The translations under genes were made by a program, and so were the position numbers. Of a stretch of 59,309 nucleotides of DNA, positions 51,438 through 59,309 are shown piece after piece (position 1 is the stretch's first letter; every line of letters starts with the position of its first letter). Below the pieces are notes generated by a model that saw nothing but the letters and a program-made list of their open reading frames with translations, was not told where the DNA came from and did not search any database. This stretch comes from Alphaproteobacteria bacterium (GTDB taxonomy: Bacteria; Pseudomonadota; Alphaproteobacteria; Rhizobiales; Xanthobacteraceae): NCBI GenBank assembly GCA_005884765.1, contig VAZV01000136.1:1921-61229 (forward strand), written 5' to 3'.

Positions 51438-52765
51438 CCCATATTCTTCATCGCGCGGCGAATACGGTGATGCCGGTTGCCGTCGGCGGCAAGGGCATCG
51501 AGCTGTTCGACCGGAACGGCAAAGGTTACATCGATGCCTCGGGTGGCGCCGCCGTCTCCTGTCTCGGACATGGTCATCCGGATATCCTTGCGGCCCTGCA
51601 CAAGCAGCTCGACACGCTCGCGTATGCCCACACCGGCTTTTTCACGACAGAAATTGCCGAGAAGCTGGCGGATCGCCTGGTCGAGGACGCGCCGGAAGGC
51701 ATCGATCACGTCTATCTCGTGAGCGGCGGATCGGAGGCAATCGAGGCCGCCATCAAGATGGCGCGGCAATATTTTGTCGAAAAAGGCGAAAGCCGGCGTC
51801 GCCACATCATCGCGCGGCGCCAGAGCTATCACGGCAACACGCTGGGCGCGCTGGCGACCGGCGGCAACGAATGGCGTCGCGCTCAATTCCAGCCGTTGTT
51901 GATCGAAACCCACCATATCGATCCCTGCTATGCCTATCGGTTGCAGGAGAAAGCCGAGAGCGATGCCGACTATGCGGCGCGTTCGGCGCAGGCGCTGGAA
52001 GACAAGATCCTCGAGCTCGGGCCGGATCAGGTCATCGCCTTCGTGGCAGAGACCGTCGTTGGTGCGACGCTCGGCGCGGTGCCGCCAGTCGCCGATTATT
52101 TCAAGCGGATCCGCGCGATCTGCGATCGATATGGAGTGCTCTTGATCCTGGATGAAGTGATGTGCGGGATGGGCCGCACCGGTACGCTGCATGCCTGCGA
52201 ACAGGACGGGATTTCGCCCGATTTGCTGGCGATCGCCAAGGGCCTGGGCGGCGGCTATCAGCCAGTCGGCGCGGTGCTGCTCAGCGGGCGAATCTTCGAT
52301 TCGTTCTCGAAGGGCTCGGGCTTCTTCCAGCATGGCCACACCTATATGGGCCATCCGATGGCCGCTGCGGCCGGCTTTGCCGTGCAGGAAGTCATTCGCC
52401 GCGACAACCTGCTCAATAACGTCGTCGCCATGGGCAACCATCTGCAGCGCCGGATGGAGGAGCGGTTTGCCAACCACCATCATGTCGGCGATATCCGCGG
52501 ACGCGGCCTGTTCCGCGGTGTCGAATTGGTCAGAGATCGCGATACCAAGCAGCCCTTTGCTCCACAGTCGAAGCTGAACGCTCAAGTCAAGCGCGAGGCG
52601 ATGGCGCGCGGCCTGATGGTCTACCCGATGGGCGGCACCATCGACGGCCTGAACGGGGACCACGTTCTGCTGGCGCCGCCGTTTATCGTCAACGAGGGAG
52701 AAGTGGATGTCATCGTCGATCGCCTCGGCGATGCGATCGATGCGGCGATCGCGTCGATCGAGTGA
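51434..52765 (+). CDS. Class III (aspartate family) aminotransferase
   Basis: A 443-residue PLP enzyme of the omega-transaminase group. Motifs: YIDASGGAAVSCLGHGHPDI, VYLVSGGSEAIEAAIKMAR, LLILDEVMCGMGRTG and the PLP-lysine segment LLAIAKGLGGGYQPVGAV. Start ATG 51434 within the RpiR stop. Substrate class unreadable; the co-transcribed importer suggests it handles the amino group of an imported compound. Confidence 0.92.
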   Translation: MTHILHRAANTVMPVAVGGKGIELFDRNGKGYIDASGGAAVSCLGHGHPDILAALHKQLDTLAYAHTGFFTTEIAEKLADRLVEDAPEGIDHVYLVSGGSEAIEAAIKMARQYFVEKGESRRRHIIARRQSYHGNTLGALATGGNEWRRAQFQPLLIETHHIDPCYAYRLQEKAESDADYAARSAQALEDKILELGPDQVIAFVAETVVGATLGAVPPVADYFKRIRAICDRYGVLLILDEVMCGMGRTGTLHACEQDGISPDLLAIAKGLGGGYQPVGAVLLSGRIFDSFSKGSGFFQHGHTYMGHPMAAAAGFAVQEVIRRDNLLNNVVAMGNHLQRRMEERFANHHHVGDIRGRGLFRGVELVRDRDTKQPFAPQSKLNAQVKREAMARGLMVYPMGGTIDGLNGDHVLLAPPFIVNEGEVDVIVDRLGDAIDAAIASIE

Positions 52766-52884
52766 AGTTGGCGTCGATGGCCGGCAGCATCCATCGACGC
52801 TGCTATCCACACATTCGGCAGGCAATCCGGCGGATCATGCGCCGCGCCGCATAAGTTAGTCGTGTAAAATGGAGGAACGTGGAC

Positions 52885-53850
52885 ATGAAGTTTCGTGGAG
52901 GTCTGGTTACGGCGGCGCTGATGGCGCTGACGGCGTCAACTGTGCCGGCAATGACGCAGCAAAAATTCGTCACCATCGGGACCGGCGGCGTGACCGGCGT
53001 TTATTACGCTGTCGGCGGCGCGGTCTGCCGGTTGATGAACAAGAGCAGGGCGGACACCGGCCTTCGCTGCTCGGTCGAATCGACCGGCGGATCGGTCTTC
53101 AACGCCAACGCCATCAAATCGGGCGAACTCGATTTCGGGTTGGCGCAATCCGACATTCAATTCGCCGCCGCCAAAGGTGAGGGTCAGTTTAAGGGCAACG
53201 CCAACCCCGATTTGCGAGCCGTGTTCTCCGTGCATCCCGAGCCGTTCACGGTATTGGCGCGCAAGGACGCTGGCGTGGCCAAATTCGAGGATTTCAAGGG
53301 CAAGCGCTTCAACGTCGGCAATCCCGGCTCTGGCACGCTTTCGTCGATGGAAGAGTTGCTCAGGCAGATGGGCTGGACCAAAAATGATTTCTCGCTCGCC
53401 GCAGAACTCAAGGCCGACGAGCAAGGAACAGCGCTGTGCGATAACAAGATCGACGGGTTCTTCTATGGCGTCGGCCATCCGTCGGCGGCGATCCAGGACC
53501 CGACCATAGCGTGCGGCGCCAAGCTCATCTCGTTGACCGGGCCGGCGGTTGATGCGCTGGTGAAGGATCATCCATATTACGCCAAGGCGACCATCCCGGG
53601 AGGCATGTACGCCAACAATCCGAATCCGACAGAAACCTATGGCGTGCTTGCGACCGTCGTCACTTCGGCGAATGTTGCCGACACCACTGTCTACGCCCTG
53701 GTCAAGGCGGTGTTCGACAATTTCGACGAATTCAAGAAGCTGCATCCCGCTTTCGCCCATCTCGAACCGAAGGACATGATCAAGAACGGATTGTCGGCGC
53801 CGCTGCATCCGGGCGCGATCAAGTACTACAAGGAAAAAGGCTGGATGTGA
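52885..53850 (+). CDS. TAXI-family TRAP transporter solute-binding protein
   Basis: A 321-residue periplasmic receptor. Signal peptide [24 protein letters not shown] hallmarks: [40 protein letters not shown] and [12 protein letters not shown] 52885 is 9 bases from GGAGG; GTG 52879 is too close. It is followed by the fused TRAP permease. TAXI receptors are known to bind glutamate and related acids in a few cases. Confidence 0.9.
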   Translation: MKFRGGLVTAALMALTASTVPAMTQQKFVTIGTGGVTGVYYAVGGAVCRLMNKSRADTGLRCSVESTGGSVFNANAIKSGELDFGLAQSDIQFAAAKGEGQFKGNANPDLRAVFSVHPEPFTVLARKDAGVAKFEDFKGKRFNVGNPGSGTLSSMEELLRQMGWTKNDFSLAAELKADEQGTALCDNKIDGFFYGVGHPSAAIQDPTIACGAKLISLTGPAVDALVKDHPYYAKATIPGGMYANNPNPTETYGVLATVVTSANVADTTVYALVKAVFDNFDEFKKLHPAFAHLEPKDMIKNGLSAPLHPGAIKYYKEKGWM

Positions 53851-53922
53851 GTTCGGAGGAGGGAGGGCGAGAGCTCTCCCTGCAGCCTTTGCGGCAAGCG
53901 TTGTTTGAGTGGCGGGAACGCG

Positions 53923-56511
53923 ATGACGAACTTGATTGATGGGCCGCCCGGGCGCGAAGCGCTCGAAACCATGGTCGCGGAGGCCGACACCGGCGGACGC
54001 AAGCCGACCGGGCTCAGCAAGACCTACATTTTTGTCGTCTCGCTCGCCTGGGCGCTGTTTCAGCTTTGGTATGCTTCTCCGCTTCCCTACAAACTGCATT
54101 TTGGCGTGGTCAACGACGGTCAGGCCCGCATCGTTCATCTGACGTTTGCGTTCCTGCTCGCCTTCGCCACGTTTCCCGCGCTGAAATCCTCTCCGCGCAA
54201 TCGAATTCCCGTTACCGACTGGATATTGGCGGCGCTTGGGGTTTCGGCCGCGCTGTACCTGCTCGTCTTCTATAATGAAATCTCGTTACGTCCTGGCTTG
54301 CCTTCGTCGTTGGACGTGGTGGTTTCGACGATCGGCGTGCTTCTGTTGCTTGAGGCCGCAAGGCGCGCGGTCGGCCCGGCGCTCGCGATCATTGCCACGT
54401 TGATGCTGGTCTACATTTTCGCCGGGCCCTGGCTGCCGGGGATGATGGGACACAAGGGCGCGTCACTCTCGCGCGTGGCATCGCAGATGTGGCTGACCTC
54501 TGAAGGCATCTTCGGGGTGGCGCTGGGCGTATCGACCAACGTGGTGTTCTTTTTCGTGCTGTTCGGCAGCCTGTTGGAAAAGGCCGGCGCCGGAAATTAT
54601 TTTATCCAGCTCGCCTTCGCCATGCTTGGCACATTCCGCGGCGGCCCAGCCAAAGCAGGCGTCGTTGCCTCCGGCATGACCGGAATGATTTCCGGCTCGT
54701 CGATCGCCAATACCGTCATGACCGGCACCTTCACAATCCCCCTGATGAAGCGGGTCGGCTATTCGGCCGTCAAGGCAGGCGCCATCGAAGCAGCGGCGGG
54801 CGTCAACGGGCAATTGATGCCGCCGGTGATGGGCGCGGCAGCGTTCCTGATCGCGGAATATGTCGGCATTACCTACGCCGAAGTCGTCAAGCACGCCTTT
54901 CTGCCGGCGTTCCTCACCTATGGCGCGCTGTTCTATATTGTCGATATCGAGGCCGCCAAGCTTGGACTGCGCGGGCTGCCGCGGTCGTCCACCGCGCCCA
55001 TCCATCATTCATTGCTGCGCGCGTTGATGACCGTCTGCGGGATGATTATCCTGAGCGGCATCGTCTATTGGGGCATCGGCTGGACCAAGATCGTATTCGG
55101 CAACGCCGCCATCTGGATCCTCGGCGTGGCGCTGCTCGCGGCCTATGTCGCGTTGATCCGCTACAAGGCCAAGCATGCCGATCTCGCGCTCGATGATGTC
55201 ACCAAGGCCATCGTCAGGGTGCCGGATTTCTTCGAAACCGCGCGCACCGGCCTGCATTTTCTTCTTCCCGTCATCGTCCTGATCTGGTGCCTGATGGTGG
55301 AGGAGATGTCGCCCGGCCTATCCGCCTTCTGGGGCACCCTGTTCCTGATTTTCATCATGGTCACCCAGCGCCCGCTGGTCGCGGCATTTCGCGACGAACA
55401 CGATTTGATGGCGCGGCTGCATGAGGGTTTTGACGACCTCATCACCGCGTTGCAGAGCGCCTCGCGCAACATGACGTCGGTCGGCATCGCCACTGCGGCT
55501 GCCGGCATTATCGTCGGCGCGGTTTCGCTGACCGGCATTGGCCTCGTCATGACGGAAATCGTCGAGACTGCATCCGGCGGCAATCTCATGGCCATGCTGC
55601 TGCTCACGGCGCTGATCTGCCTGATCCTTGGCATAGGCATGCCGACGACCGCGAACTATGTCGTGGTGGCGACACTGATGGCGCCGGTCCTGGTCGAGGT
55701 CGCCCAGCAGAACGATCTCGCGGTGCCGCTGGTCGCAGTGCACTTGTTCGTATTCTATTTCGGATTGATGGCGGATGTGCATCCACCGGCCGGTCTCGCC
55801 GCTTACGCCGCCGCAGCGATCTCGGGCGCCGATCCCATCAAAACCGGGCTGCAGGGATTCTGGTATGAAATCCGGACGGGATTGCTTCCCTTCATCTTTA
55901 TGTTCAATACCGAACTGTTGCTGATCGACGTCGGCGATGCCGCCCATTTCCTGCTGATCGTCGGCTGCTCGATTATAGCGATGGGTTGTTTCGTCTCCGC
56001 CACGCAGAACTGGCTGGTGACGCGCAACCGCTGGTACGAAACGCTGGCGCTGCTGCTGATTTGTTTTACCATGTTCCGGCCAAGCTACTGGCTCGATCGG
56101 CTGCAAGCGCCATTCGATGCGAGGCCGGCTACAGACATCATGCGCGTCGCCGATACCATACCGCGGGGCTCGACCTTGCGTTTTCGCGTCATGAGCCAGT
56201 CGCGCGCCGGCGAGGACGTCGAAAAAATCGTGCGGCTGACCATGCCGTCGGGCAATACCACAGCCGAGCGCCTGCAACGGGCCGGGTTGACGCTGTCAAC
56301 CCTGGGCGATCAGGTCACGATTAGTCTTGTCAGCTTCGGCAGCGAGGCCGCCAAGTATGGGCTTGCCCCCGGCGACCAGATCACCTCGGTGCTGGTGCCG
56401 ACGGACCGGGCTAGCCGCTACTGGTTTGCGATTCCTGCGCTTCTGCTGCTGGGCGTCGTCGTTCTGCTTCAGCGTCGAAGACAACAGCTTAAATTGGTGG
56501 TCGCTCGTTAG
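53923..56511 (+). CDS. Fused TRAP transporter permease (DctQM-type, 4TM/12TM) with C-terminal PDZ-like tail
   Basis: An 862-residue integral membrane protein combining the small and large TRAP permease parts. Motifs: GVSTNVVFFFVLFGSLLEKA, MTGMISGSSIANTVMTGTFT, INGQLMPPVMGAAAFL-like AAGVNGQLMPPVMGAAAFLI, and LGIGMPTTANYVVVATLMAP. The last ~130 residues (after MFRPSYWLDRLQAP) are the DUF3394-type domain with a PDZ-like core (GSEAAKYGLAPGDQITSV), then a final membrane span. Start ATG 53923 preferred over TTG 53905. It imports, with the TAXI receptor, an unidentified organic acid using ion gradients. Confidence 0.92.
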   Translation: MTNLIDGPPGREALETMVAEADTGGRKPTGLSKTYIFVVSLAWALFQLWYASPLPYKLHFGVVNDGQARIVHLTFAFLLAFATFPALKSSPRNRIPVTDWILAALGVSAALYLLVFYNEISLRPGLPSSLDVVVSTIGVLLLLEAARRAVGPALAIIATLMLVYIFAGPWLPGMMGHKGASLSRVASQMWLTSEGIFGVALGVSTNVVFFFVLFGSLLEKAGAGNYFIQLAFAMLGTFRGGPAKAGVVASGMTGMISGSSIANTVMTGTFTIPLMKRVGYSAVKAGAIEAAAGVNGQLMPPVMGAAAFLIAEYVGITYAEVVKHAFLPAFLTYGALFYIVDIEAAKLGLRGLPRSSTAPIHHSLLRALMTVCGMIILSGIVYWGIGWTKIVFGNAAIWILGVALLAAYVALIRYKAKHADLALDDVTKAIVRVPDFFETARTGLHFLLPVIVLIWCLMVEEMSPGLSAFWGTLFLIFIMVTQRPLVAAFRDEHDLMARLHEGFDDLITALQSASRNMTSVGIATAAAGIIVGAVSLTGIGLVMTEIVETASGGNLMAMLLLTALICLILGIGMPTTANYVVVATLMAPVLVEVAQQNDLAVPLVAVHLFVFYFGLMADVHPPAGLAAYAAAAISGADPIKTGLQGFWYEIRTGLLPFIFMFNTELLLIDVGDAAHFLLIVGCSIIAMGCFVSATQNWLVTRNRWYETLALLLICFTMFRPSYWLDRLQAPFDARPATDIMRVADTIPRGSTLRFRVMSQSRAGEDVEKIVRLTMPSGNTTAERLQRAGLTLSTLGDQVTISLVSFGSEAAKYGLAPGDQITSVLVPTDRASRYWFAIPALLLLGVVVLLQRRRQQLKLVVAR

Positions 56512-56528
56512 CGCAGGGAGCTGTGAGA

Positions 56529-58022
56529 TCAGGACACCTTCTGGAAGGGCCGGCCGGCCGGCATCCCTGCGTATCGATCGTTTTGCATCGGCATCGGCGC
56601 TGGCCGTACCAGCGGAACAAGCAACCGGCAGACCAGGCCCTCGGCGCGCCAATCGAACAAGACTCGTCCCCCGAGTTGCGATTCGACGCTCGCGATCAGG
56701 CTTCTTGTACCAAAGCCGCGCGAAACCGGTGTTCGCACCGAGGGGCCACCGGTTTCCTCCCACACCAACGCGAGCAAATCGTTCTCAACGTCCCATGTGA
56801 TGGACAGTTGGCCCGACACGACGGACAGCGCGCCGTATTTTGCCGAGTTGGTGACCAGCTCGTGCAAGGCGAGCGCAAGGGTTTGCGCAGTCGCAGGCTG
56901 AAGTTGCACTTCGGCGCCGGAAAGCTGTATCTGGCCGCCCCTGCAATAAGGCGCGAGTTCCTCGTCGACCAGTTTGCCGATCTCCGCGCCCTGCCAGCTC
57001 GACAGCGAGAGGATGGTATGCACCCGGGCGAGCGCATTGATGCGTCCTTCAACGGCGTCCACGTAGGTCTTCACAGTATCGGCCCGGGTCAAGCGAACGA
57101 TCGACTGCGCCAGTGCCAGCGCGTTCTTGGCGCGATGATCGACTTCCCGGGTCAAGAGGGTCTGGCGCTCTTCCGCGCGCTTGCGCTCGCTAATATCGAC
57201 CGTCACACCGCTGACGCGAACGACGCGGCCGTTCCAGTCGATCGTCGCCGCCGCCGTGCCGACGCACCAACGCACTTCGCCGTCCGGGCGGTTGACGCGG
57301 AATTCCGCCTCATACGAGCGCGCGCCTTTGCTGAATTCGGCGATCGCCTTGCGCAACTCGTCCAGGTCATCGGGATGCAGCAAGGCCTGGATATTCGCCG
57401 ATGTCACCTCAAAGCTGTTCGGATTGACGCCGAAGATCCGGTATTGGCCCTCGTCCCACATCCAGTCGCCGTTGATCCAGTCCCAGTCCCACGATCCCAT
57501 CTTGCCGGCGGCGATCGCCATGCTGCGGCGCTGTTCGCTTTCGACCAGCTTTGCCGTTGATTTCTCCAGCTCCGCGGTGCGGGCGCGAACGCGGTCCTCG
57601 AGCTCGGCATTGAGCCGCTCCAGTTGCCGGGTCTTCCGGTAGAGCTCGGCAAAGACCTTAATTTTCGCCCGCAGCACTTCGGGTACGACCGGCACCGGAA
57701 CGTAGTCGACCGCGCCCATTTCGTAACCGCGCAGCCGGTCGATATCGCTGACCTGAATCGCCGAGATGAAGATCATCGCGGTCTTCTGGAAGCGGGGATG
57801 CTCGCGGATCATGGCGGCGAGCTCAAAACCGTCCAGTTCCGGCATGCAGACGTCGACCAGGATGATCGCGATTTCATTTTTCAGCAGGATCTCGAGCGCT
57901 TCGCGGCCGGACGCGGCGACGACGAGGTTTTCGCCGAGTTCCTTGAGAATGACCTCATAGGCAAGCAGCTTGGCTGGCTGATCGTCGACCAGAAGGATGT
58001 TCACCTTTTCATGGTCCATCAT
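56529..58022 (-). CDS. Response regulator-PAS-HWE histidine kinase
   Basis: A 497-residue sensor protein: N-terminal receiver domain (VNILLVDDQPAKLLAYEVIL; acceptor Asp in IILVDVCMPELDGF; conserved Lys replaced in YVPVPVV), a coiled-coil linker, a PAS_3 domain (MGSWDWDWINGDWMWDEGQY) and an HWE-type kinase (REVDHRAKNALALAQSIVRL; HELVTNSAKYGAL; RGFGTRSLI). Start MMDHEKVNI (58022). Eleven bases after the hybrid kinase, so one operon. HWE kinases are typical of Rhizobiales. Stimulus unknown; the receiver may take phosphate from the neighbouring kinase. Confidence 0.9.
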   Translation of the reverse strand: MMDHEKVNILLVDDQPAKLLAYEVILKELGENLVVAASGREALEILLKNEIAIILVDVCMPELDGFELAAMIREHPRFQKTAMIFISAIQVSDIDRLRGYEMGAVDYVPVPVVPEVLRAKIKVFAELYRKTRQLERLNAELEDRVRARTAELEKSTAKLVESEQRRSMAIAAGKMGSWDWDWINGDWMWDEGQYRIFGVNPNSFEVTSANIQALLHPDDLDELRKAIAEFSKGARSYEAEFRVNRPDGEVRWCVGTAAATIDWNGRVVRVSGVTVDISERKRAEERQTLLTREVDHRAKNALALAQSIVRLTRADTVKTYVDAVEGRINALARVHTILSLSSWQGAEIGKLVDEELAPYCRGGQIQLSGAEVQLQPATAQTLALALHELVTNSAKYGALSVVSGQLSITWDVENDLLALVWEETGGPSVRTPVSRGFGTRSLIASVESQLGGRVLFDWRAEGLVCRLLVPLVRPAPMPMQNDRYAGMPAGRPFQKVS

Positions 58023-58033
58023 CGAAATACCGT

Positions 58034-59309
58034 TCAGCGATGCAGCCACATGCGAATAGCGAGAAGCAGTTGCTCGGTATTGACCGGCTTGGCCAGATAG
58101 TCCGAGGCGCCGGCCTCCAGGCACTTCTCCCGGTCGCCCTTCATCGCTTTCGCCGTAAGCGCGATGATAGGGAGGCGGCCGAACGACGGATTTTGCCGGA
58201 TCGCCGCCATTGTCTGGTAGCCGTCCATTTGTGGCATCATGATATCCATCAGAACAATCGCAATCTCAGGGTTTAATTCGACGAGCGTGACCGCCTCGCT
58301 TCCGGTGGTCGCGGTGAGCACCTTCATGCCGCGCCGTTCCAGGACGCTGGACAGAGCAAAGATGTTGCGGGCATCGTCGTCAACGAGCAGCGCGGTCTTG
58401 CCCACAAGGTCTTCGTCGGAACTGTTGAGCTTTTCGAGCATTCGCTGCTTGTCGATCGGCAATTCCGTGATCACACGGTGCAGAAACAATGACGTTTCGT
58501 CGAGCAACCGTTCCGGTGACTCCACGCCCTTGACCACGATGCTCCGCGCCATGGTGTGAAGTTCCGCATCTTCTTCGGCGGACAGTTCCCGTCCAGTGAA
58601 TACGACGACGGGGACGTTGCACAGCCCGTCGTCGTTGCGGATCTTGTCCAGTACCTCGAAGCCGCTCATGTCGGGCAGCCGCAAGTCCAGCACCACGCAA
58701 TCGCAGGGGTTATCGCGCAGCTCCGAGAGCGCGCCGGCGCCGGTATCGGTAATGACGAGCTCGATGTCGTCGTGGTCGAGGAGCTCCCGGATGCTTAATT
58801 GCTCAGCCGCATTGTCTTCGACGATCAGCAGCCGCTTGCGGCGAGGCCGCGCGTATTCCCTGATCTTTGACAGTGCCGCGCTGACGCCTTCGGTCGTGGT
58901 CGGTTTGTTGACGAAGGAGAATGCGCCGCGCGCCAGCGCATGCTGGCGATCCTCGTCCAGCGTGATGATCTGGACCGGGATGTGACGCGTCAACGGATTG
59001 TGCTTCAACTGGCTCAGCACGGTCCAGCCGAGCATGTCCGGCAGGAACACGTCGAGCGAGACCGCGGCCGGCTGGAATTGCTTGGCGAGATCCAGCGCTT
59101 CTGCGCCGCGTGCGGCGACCAGCACCTTGAACCCCTTGTCGCGGGCGAGATCGATCAGAACGCGCGCGTAATGCGGGTCGTCTTCGACGATCAGAAGAAT
59201 GGTATCGCCGGGTTCCAGGTTTAGCCGGTCATCCGGCAGTTGCTCGATGACCCATTCCTGCGTCACGGTCGGCAACGCCGGAGCAGGGCTGTACGGCGGC
59301 GCGCCGCTG
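58034..59309 (-). CDS. C-terminal part of a hybrid histidine kinase: three receiver domains
   Basis: The frame is open to the right edge, so only the 3' end (about 425 codons) is seen. Three receiver domains follow: first ILLIVEDDPHYARVL with SLDVFLPDMLGW; second LLIVEDNAAEQLSIRELLDH with VVLDLRLPDMSGF; third ALLVDDDARNIFALSSVLER with LMDIMMPQMDGY and KPVNTEQLLLAIRMWL. A Pro/Ala-rich linker precedes them. No start: the TTG at 59275 is within the gene. The usual complete architecture is HAMP/GAF/kinase plus three receivers, but that part is outside the window. Acceptor Asp and Lys are present in all three. Confidence 0.85.
   Translation of the reverse strand, partial: SGAPPYSPAPALPTVTQEWVIEQLPDDRLNLEPGDTILLIVEDDPHYARVLIDLARDKGFKVLVAARGAEALDLAKQFQPAAVSLDVFLPDMLGWTVLSQLKHNPLTRHIPVQIITLDEDRQHALARGAFSFVNKPTTTEGVSAALSKIREYARPRRKRLLIVEDNAAEQLSIRELLDHDDIELVITDTGAGALSELRDNPCDCVVLDLRLPDMSGFEVLDKIRNDDGLCNVPVVVFTGRELSAEEDAELHTMARSIVVKGVESPERLLDETSLFLHRVITELPIDKQRMLEKLNSSDEDLVGKTALLVDDDARNIFALSSVLERRGMKVLTATTGSEAVTLVELNPEIAIVLMDIMMPQMDGYQTMAAIRQNPSFGRLPIIALTAKAMKGDREKCLEAGASDYLAKPVNTEQLLLAIRMWLHR

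Noticed and set aside
1..59309. tRNA, rRNA, CRISPR arrays, insertion sequences, phage genes.
   Set aside because: No tRNA-like cloverleaf, spaced direct repeats, transposase or integrase motifs were recognised. Small structured RNAs cannot be excluded by eye.

Overview
The window is high-GC, densely coded DNA from an alphaproteobacterium, most likely Bradyrhizobium, Rhodopseudomonas or a close relative. The reasons are a BA14K-type secreted protein, HWE-family histidine kinase, OpgC, LivKHMGF-type and TAXI/TRAP importers, a Cox-type MoxR/VWA pair, and intergenic palindromes of the kind common in that group. No rRNA, tRNA, CRISPR array, insertion sequence or integrase was seen. No gap between genes exceeds 300 bases. 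All family calls come from reading motifs; no search or alignment was run.

Positions 1-21.8 kb hold the most interesting system: a two-part gene set that reads as a reductive nicotinate (6-hydroxynicotinate) catabolic pathway. On the left, a NicAB-like molybdenum hydroxylase with three haem c sites (minus strand) diverges from a plus-strand run: 6-hydroxynicotinate reductase, a UPF0280 (ApbE-superfamily) protein, an 'amino acid synthesis' (DUF1185) protein, a branched-chain-type ABC importer with a fused LivH-LivM permease, and a MarR regulator. On the right, an enamidase-like amidohydrolase followed by Cox-type MoxR and VWA maturation genes (minus) diverges from a ferredoxin-NADP reductase (plus). 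Both divergent promoters carry the same 16-bp palindrome (consensus CGTTYGTATACRAACG), four copies in all, which ties the halves into one proposed regulon with the MarR protein as the natural candidate repressor. The chemistry would be nicotinate -> 6-hydroxynicotinate -> 1,4,5,6-tetrahydro-6-oxonicotinate -> 2-formylglutarate + ammonia, the first steps of the Eubacterium barkeri pathway, here with respiratory (cytochrome c) and NADPH/ferredoxin connections. Between the halves lie a lytic transglycosylase and a selenium-binding-protein/methanethiol-oxidase-like gene coupled to a membrane protein.

Positions 21.8-38.2 kb are mixed accessory metabolism: an arylamine N-acetyltransferase, a VOC protein, an amine-oxidase-type flavoprotein, a CmcJ/NvfI-like protein, hydantoinase B and A, an SDR, a carbohydrate-type ABC importer without its ATPase and with one permease frameshifted at a homopolymer, an MBL hydrolase, a Tat-exported amidohydrolase, and small secreted or membrane proteins including a PsiF-like one.

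Positions 38.2-48.2 kb are a tight minus-strand RND efflux operon (adaptor, two RND pumps, outer-membrane factor) that runs on into two small secreted-protein genes. Positions 48.3-59.3 kb hold a PAP2 phosphatase, OpgC, an RpiR regulator with a class III aminotransferase and a TAXI-TRAP importer in one direction, and two coupled signalling genes in the other; the last is cut by the right edge of the window.
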